Source: Streptomyces sp. Alt3 (GTDB lineage: Bacteria > Actinomycetota > Actinomycetes > Streptomycetales > Streptomycetaceae). From it: 64,000 nucleotides of DNA. Where the stretch lies: positions 2,604,001-2,668,000 of the forward strand of contig NZ_CP120983.1 in assembly GCF_030719215.1 (NCBI RefSeq). The letters are read 5' to 3'. The notes beneath the pieces were generated by a model, which worked only from the letters and a program-made list of their open reading frames with translations, was not told the origin of the DNA and ran no database searches. This document shows, piece after piece, positions 60,495 through 64,000 of this stretch. The first letter of the stretch is position 1, and every line of letters begins with the position of its first letter. Both the position numbers and the translations under genes were made by a program.

Positions 60495-60517
60495 GGGGAA
60501 AGCTTCCCAAACCGAAC

Positions 60518-60554
60518 CTGAAGACGCCTTCAGGTGGCTTCAGGCTGTGTTCAG
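60518..60554. promoter_or_regulatory. Direct-repeat operator, TTCAG at 10-11 bp spacing
   Basis: Three TTCAG copies at 60529, 60539 and 60550, plus an inverted CTGAAG at 60518. Direct repeats one helical turn apart are the standard site for OmpR-type regulators and probably mediate control of both divergent units. Confidence 0.75.
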
Positions 60555-60612
60555 CATCGCCCGGCCAGTGTGGTTCCCGTCGCACCACACATCCCATCGG
60601 GGAGGAACCACC

Positions 60613-61266
60613 ATGAAGCGCAACATCGCCATCGCCACACTCACCGCCGCCGTACTCGTCGGTGGCGGGCTCGTCACGACCGCGGCCTTCGCGGACTCCG
60701 GCAGCGGGGTGAAGGACGACCGGACGGCATCGGCGGACCGGGCGGCCGGGGACTCCGCGCCCGCCGGGAACACGGGGACGACGGGGCGCGTCGGGGTCGA
60801 CGAGGCCGTCGCCGCCGCGCTGAAGGCCGTCCCCGGCACGGTCACCGAGGCGGAGCTGGACGATGACGACGACGACCGTGACCGCACCGTCTGGGAGCTC
60901 GACGTGTACGGCTCCGACAAGGTCTGGCACGACGTGACGGTGGACGCGCGGAACGGCAAGGTCCTGTCCGACCGCGAGGACGACGACAACGACGACCGCG
61001 ACCGGCACGCGCCCCGGTCGGCGGCCGTGTCACTGGACGCGGCGGTGAAGGCGGCCCTCGGCGAGCGGCCCGGCACGGTGACGTCGGTGGACCTGGACGA
61101 CGACGATGACGACGGCGAGCGGGGTGCGCCGCGCTGGGACGTCGATGTCGCGGGCAAGGACGGCAAGCAGCACGAGCTGCACGTCGATGCCAAGAGCGGC
61201 AAGGTCACCGTGGACCAGGACGACGACAACGACGACGGTGACGACGACGGCAACGACGACGACTGA
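60613..61266 (+). CDS. Exported acidic protein with two PepSY domains
   Basis: 217 residues with GGAGGAACCACC before the ATG. A signal peptide (MKRNIAIATLTAAVLVGGG to AFA-DS) is followed by two PepSY repeats, about 60-120 (VDEAVAAALKAVPGTVTEAELD, then ELDVYGSDKVWHDVTVDARNGKVL) and about 135-205. Each is broken by a run of five to seven Asp, and the C-terminus is almost pure Asp, Asn and Gly. High negative charge suggests calcium or metal binding or masking. Likely controlled by the adjacent two-component system. Confidence 0.92.
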   Translation: MKRNIAIATLTAAVLVGGGLVTTAAFADSGSGVKDDRTASADRAAGDSAPAGNTGTTGRVGVDEAVAAALKAVPGTVTEAELDDDDDDRDRTVWELDVYGSDKVWHDVTVDARNGKVLSDREDDDNDDRDRHAPRSAAVSLDAAVKAALGERPGTVTSVDLDDDDDDGERGAPRWDVDVAGKDGKQHELHVDAKSGKVTVDQDDDNDDGDDDGNDDD

Positions 61267-61299
61267 TCCCCTCGGCCGGCGGTCCCGTCCGGCTCCGTC

Positions 61300-63526
61300 T
61301 CAGGGCGCGAAGCCGGACAGGACCCTGCCGTCGTCGGGCGAGGCGAGGAACAACGCGTCGCCGTGGGCGATCAGGGAGGGCGGTGTACCGCCGATGGGCA
61401 TGTCGAAGAGCTTGCCCGCGCCGGGAGGGTTCTCGCCGCTGCCGTCCAGATCGTAGGGGGTCACCGTGATGGCCTCGTGGACGAACGCCCGGTCGCCCAC
61501 GATCGAGACGTTCCCCGCCTTCTCGTCGAGCAGGGTGTCGACGTGGTACCAGAGTTCCTCGCCGTCACGGAGCCGGAACGCCCGGACCTCACCGGGCGCC
61601 GAGACCACCACCGTGCCGTCCGCCGTGACGGCCGGCTTCATCGCGCCCGCCATTCCTCCGGCCAGGCTGCGGCGGCCGCCGGGGGCGGAGGTGTCCGTCA
61701 CCGTGAGGCCGTCCCGGGCGACGCAGATCAGATCACCGTCCACGAGCAGGGGATGGGCGCACTCCGTGTCCTCCTCACCGACTCCCGGCAGCTTCCTGCC
61801 CGAACTGGCGTCGAAGACCTGGATGCCGCTCCCCACGGCCACCACCCGGCCGTCCCCGGCCAGGAGGGTGGCGTCGGACCCGGCGTACTCGACGGCCCAC
61901 TTCTCCGGTTTCTCCTCACCGGTGATCTGCTGGGCGGTCAGGCGGCCCGCCGAGCCGCTCCCGGAGGCATAGAAGACCACTCCGTCCGAGTACACCGCGC
62001 CCGCGCCCGGCGCGCCGCCCGGCACCGCACGCCGCCACACCTCCTTGCCGTCGGTCAGACGCAGGCCCGACGAGGGCGCCCTGCACGAAGGCGTACACCG
62101 TGCCGTCAACGGCCGTCACGACCGATCGGCCGCCCTTGCCGTTTCCCGGCCCGGACTCCTCCGGGACGTTCCAGCGTTCGGTGCCCTTCGCCGCGTCCAG
62201 AGCGGTGACTCCCCGCTCGCCGGAACAGACCAGGGTCCCGGCCGACAGCAGGCAGCCGTACTCCCCCACGTGTTCGCCGGTCGTCCAGGGTTTCCAGCCG
62301 GCCGGCCGCGCGGCCAGGTCCGCGCCGCGTGCCCCGAAGTCGCCCGTGCGGGCTGAGTCCGCCCCGGGCACGACCGTGGGCCCGGCCAGGGCCGCCGCCG
62401 AGGACGCAGGTCCGTCGGGCCGGGCAGCGGCCGGATCGCCGGTGCCGCCGTCACCCTCGAGCAGCCCCGGCAGGAACACCGCCCCGAGCACCGCGCAGAC
62501 CACCGCGATCGCGGCCATGACCACGGGCGGGCGGCGCCGCCGGGTACGCGCGGGAGCCGGTGGCGCGGGGGGAGCCGCCGGCGGTGGCGGAACCACCGGA
62601 ACCGGCACCGGCTCCGCACACCGCAGGGCCGATTCGGTGTGCGCGGCGCACTGCTCCCGCACCGCGCCGTGCCATGGGAAGGGCCGCGCGACACCGCCGG
62701 GGGCGAGCAGACCGGCAAGCTCGTGCGGGGCCGGCCGGTCCTCGGGGCGGGGGGCGAGGCAGCGCTCGATCACCGCACGCAACCCTTCCGGTACACGGCC
62801 GAGTTCGGGTTCGCCGTGCGCGATCCGGAAGATAACCGCTGCCATGTCCGGATCGTCGAACGGGCCGCGTCCGCACGCCGCGAAGGCCAGCACCGCGCCC
62901 AGGCAGAACACGTCGGAGGCCGGGACCAGCGCCGTCGAGCCGTTGACGTGCTCGGGCGAGATGTAGCCGGGGCTGCCGACCACCACCCCGGTCCGGGTCA
63001 ACTGGGTGGCCTCGAAGGCCTGGGCGATCCCGAAGTCGATGACCTTCGGCCCGTCGGCGCCCAGCAGGACGTTGCCCGGCTTGAGGTCGCGGTGCAGCAC
63101 CCGCACGGCGTGCATGTCGGCCAGCGCCAGGGCCAGCCGCGAGCCGACGGCACGGACCACGCTCTCGGGCAGCGGTCCGGTGCGGGAGACCGCCTCGGCG
63201 AGCGAGGGGCCCGGCACGTACTCCGTGGCGAGCCAGGGCGTCCCGCCCCTCTCGTCCCCGGCGACGAGTGCCGCGAAGTGAGGGCCGCGCACGGCACCGG
63301 CAGCCGCGATCTCCCGCCGGAAGCGGACGCGGAAGCCGTCGTCGAGGTCGAGGCCGGGGAGCACGGTCTTGATCGCGACGAGCCCGGCGAGCGATCCGGC
63401 ACCCGCGGCCGGGACGTCGTCCGCCCGCGCCAGGTACACCTCGCCCATCCCGCCCGCGCCGAGACGCCCGAGCAGCCGGTAGGGGCCGATCCGGGCGCGG
63501 CTGCCGGGAGCCAGCGGTTCGATCAT
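61300..63526 (-). pseudogene. Ser/Thr protein kinase with C-terminal PQQ-type beta-propeller, frameshifted
   Basis: The kinase frame runs from 63526 (ATG overlapping the upstream stop) with GAGGMGEVYLAR, Lys53, HRDLKPGNV and DFGIAQ, then a Pro-rich linker, a membrane helix (VVMAAIAVVCAVLGAVFLPGLL) and the first propeller blade (GVTALDAAKGTERW). Near 62080 homology leaves this frame and continues in another to 61300 (LRLTDGKEVWRRAV, YDLDGSGENPPG). Skipping one base in the GGG run at 62079-62081 joins them as VYAFVQAPSSGLRLTDGKEVW. It is either a real mutation, which would yield a 536-residue truncated kinase ending at 61916, or a sequence error. Confidence 0.85.
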
Positions 63527-64000
63527 GAGGAGGACTCTCCTCCGGGCAGCGCGAGCGAGACGGCGATGCCGTGCCGGTAGACGATGTGGACGACCCCGTC
63601 GGCCGGGAAGAGCTCGGGCGGCCGGTTCTCCTTGCCCAGCGAGATACCGGACTCGGGGTCGTACGGCTCCTCGATCGCGGGGACGGGTACGTCCTCGATC
63701 GGGGTGCGGCGCAGCGGTCCCGGTGTGTCCCCGCCCAGCGCGACGCTGTGGAGCGTGTCGGTGTCCGCCCAGACGAGGGTGTCGTCGACGAGGACGGGAG
63801 CGGAGACGGGGTTCTCCTCGCGGGCTTCGGCGTCCTTGCCGAGGCTGTAGCGTTCCAGCACCGTGCCGTCGTCACTCCGTACGACGACGAACTCGGAGTC
63901 CTCGTCGTCTTCGACGGCTTCGGTTTCCGTGTCCATGCCCGTCCTGAAGACGGTCATGCTGTCGCTCTCCGCCACCGCCACCGCGTCCTCGCCGACTCCG
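63523..64000 (-). CDS. C-terminal part of a beta-propeller-like (probably kinase-associated) protein, partial
   Basis: The frame is open to the window edge, so the N-terminus is missing. About 159 residues are visible, with WD/PQQ-like strand repeats (FVVVRSDDGTVLERYSLG, then APVLVDDTLVWADTDTLHSVAL, then VVHIVYRHGIAVSLALPGG). The stop overlaps the kinase ATG by 4 bases. The propeller resembles that of the downstream kinase, so this may be the end of a tandem paralogous kinase or an accessory protein. The acidic segment EAVEDDEDSE is a loop. Confidence 0.7.
   Translation of the reverse strand, partial: GVGEDAVAVAESDSMTVFRTGMDTETEAVEDDEDSEFVVVRSDDGTVLERYSLGKDAEAREENPVSAPVLVDDTLVWADTDTLHSVALGGDTPGPLRRTPIEDVPVPAIEEPYDPESGISLGKENRPPELFPADGVVHIVYRHGIAVSLALPGGESSS

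Overview
This is a high-GC window with typical Streptomyces coding style: strong third-position G/C, many GTG and occasional TTG starts, 4-bp stop/start overlaps, and Streptomyces-lineage families (DUF5753 helix-turn-helix plus DUF397, DUF6230/DUF6114, bldA-type TTA codons). The core gene order (glgE-treS-mak-glgB; pfkA, pta-ackA, pyk; icmA) is that of the Streptomyces chromosome core, as I recall it from S. coelicolor. No rRNA, tRNA, CRISPR array, insertion sequence or phage module was seen.

Layout. 1-2,082: 3' part of a secreted M4 metalloprotease. 2,103-3,956: a PP2C phosphatase with GAF and anti-sigma-like ATPase domains. 4,104-15,585: the alpha-glucan locus, with glgP divergent from glgE-treS-mak-glgB. 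Trehalose becomes maltose (TreS), then maltose-1-phosphate (Mak), then linear glucan (GlgE), then branched glucan (GlgB); GlgP degrades glucan. 15,655-27,686 is accessory. It holds a two-domain translation-factor-like protein, a zinc-finger DNA-binding protein, a tightly coupled four-gene operon (methyltransferase, HEPN-NACHT-FGE-like protein, cold-shock-like small protein, CorA-like membrane protein), a 45-residue Asp/Gly/Ser peptide with a PIMT-like methyltransferase (candidate imiditide-type RiPP), three small Cys-bearing proteins, a DUF5753/DUF397 pair, and two truncated genes abutting tail to tail.

27,835-37,909 holds a membrane Ser/Thr kinase, a trxA-merR pair with a clear operator, a secreted GH16 glucanase, a dicarboxylate transporter divergent from a CitA/CitB-type two-component system, a helix-turn-helix protein and pfkA. 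38,153-43,046: pta-ackA and pyk, a central carbon and acetate overflow block. 43,070-54,729: the DUF6230/DUF6114 group, a thioredoxin-TPR protein, a TetR regulator, icmA, a DUF3817 protein with a MarR regulator, an MFS exporter divergent from an ArsR-type regulator, and a glycosyltransferase. 54,891-61,266: a thiamine-binding protein with a second DUF3817 protein, three AIM24 paralogues, a MarR regulator, and an OmpR-type two-component system divergent from its likely target, an acidic PepSY protein. 61,300-64,000: a Ser/Thr kinase with a beta-propeller, broken by a frameshift, behind another partial gene.

The two most novel-looking parts are the four-gene HEPN-NACHT-FGE operon (17,733-22,700), which resembles a conflict or defence system, and the peptide-PIMT pair (23,139-24,481). 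At least four accessory or regulatory genes carry TTA codons, so their translation may depend on the developmental tRNA bldA.
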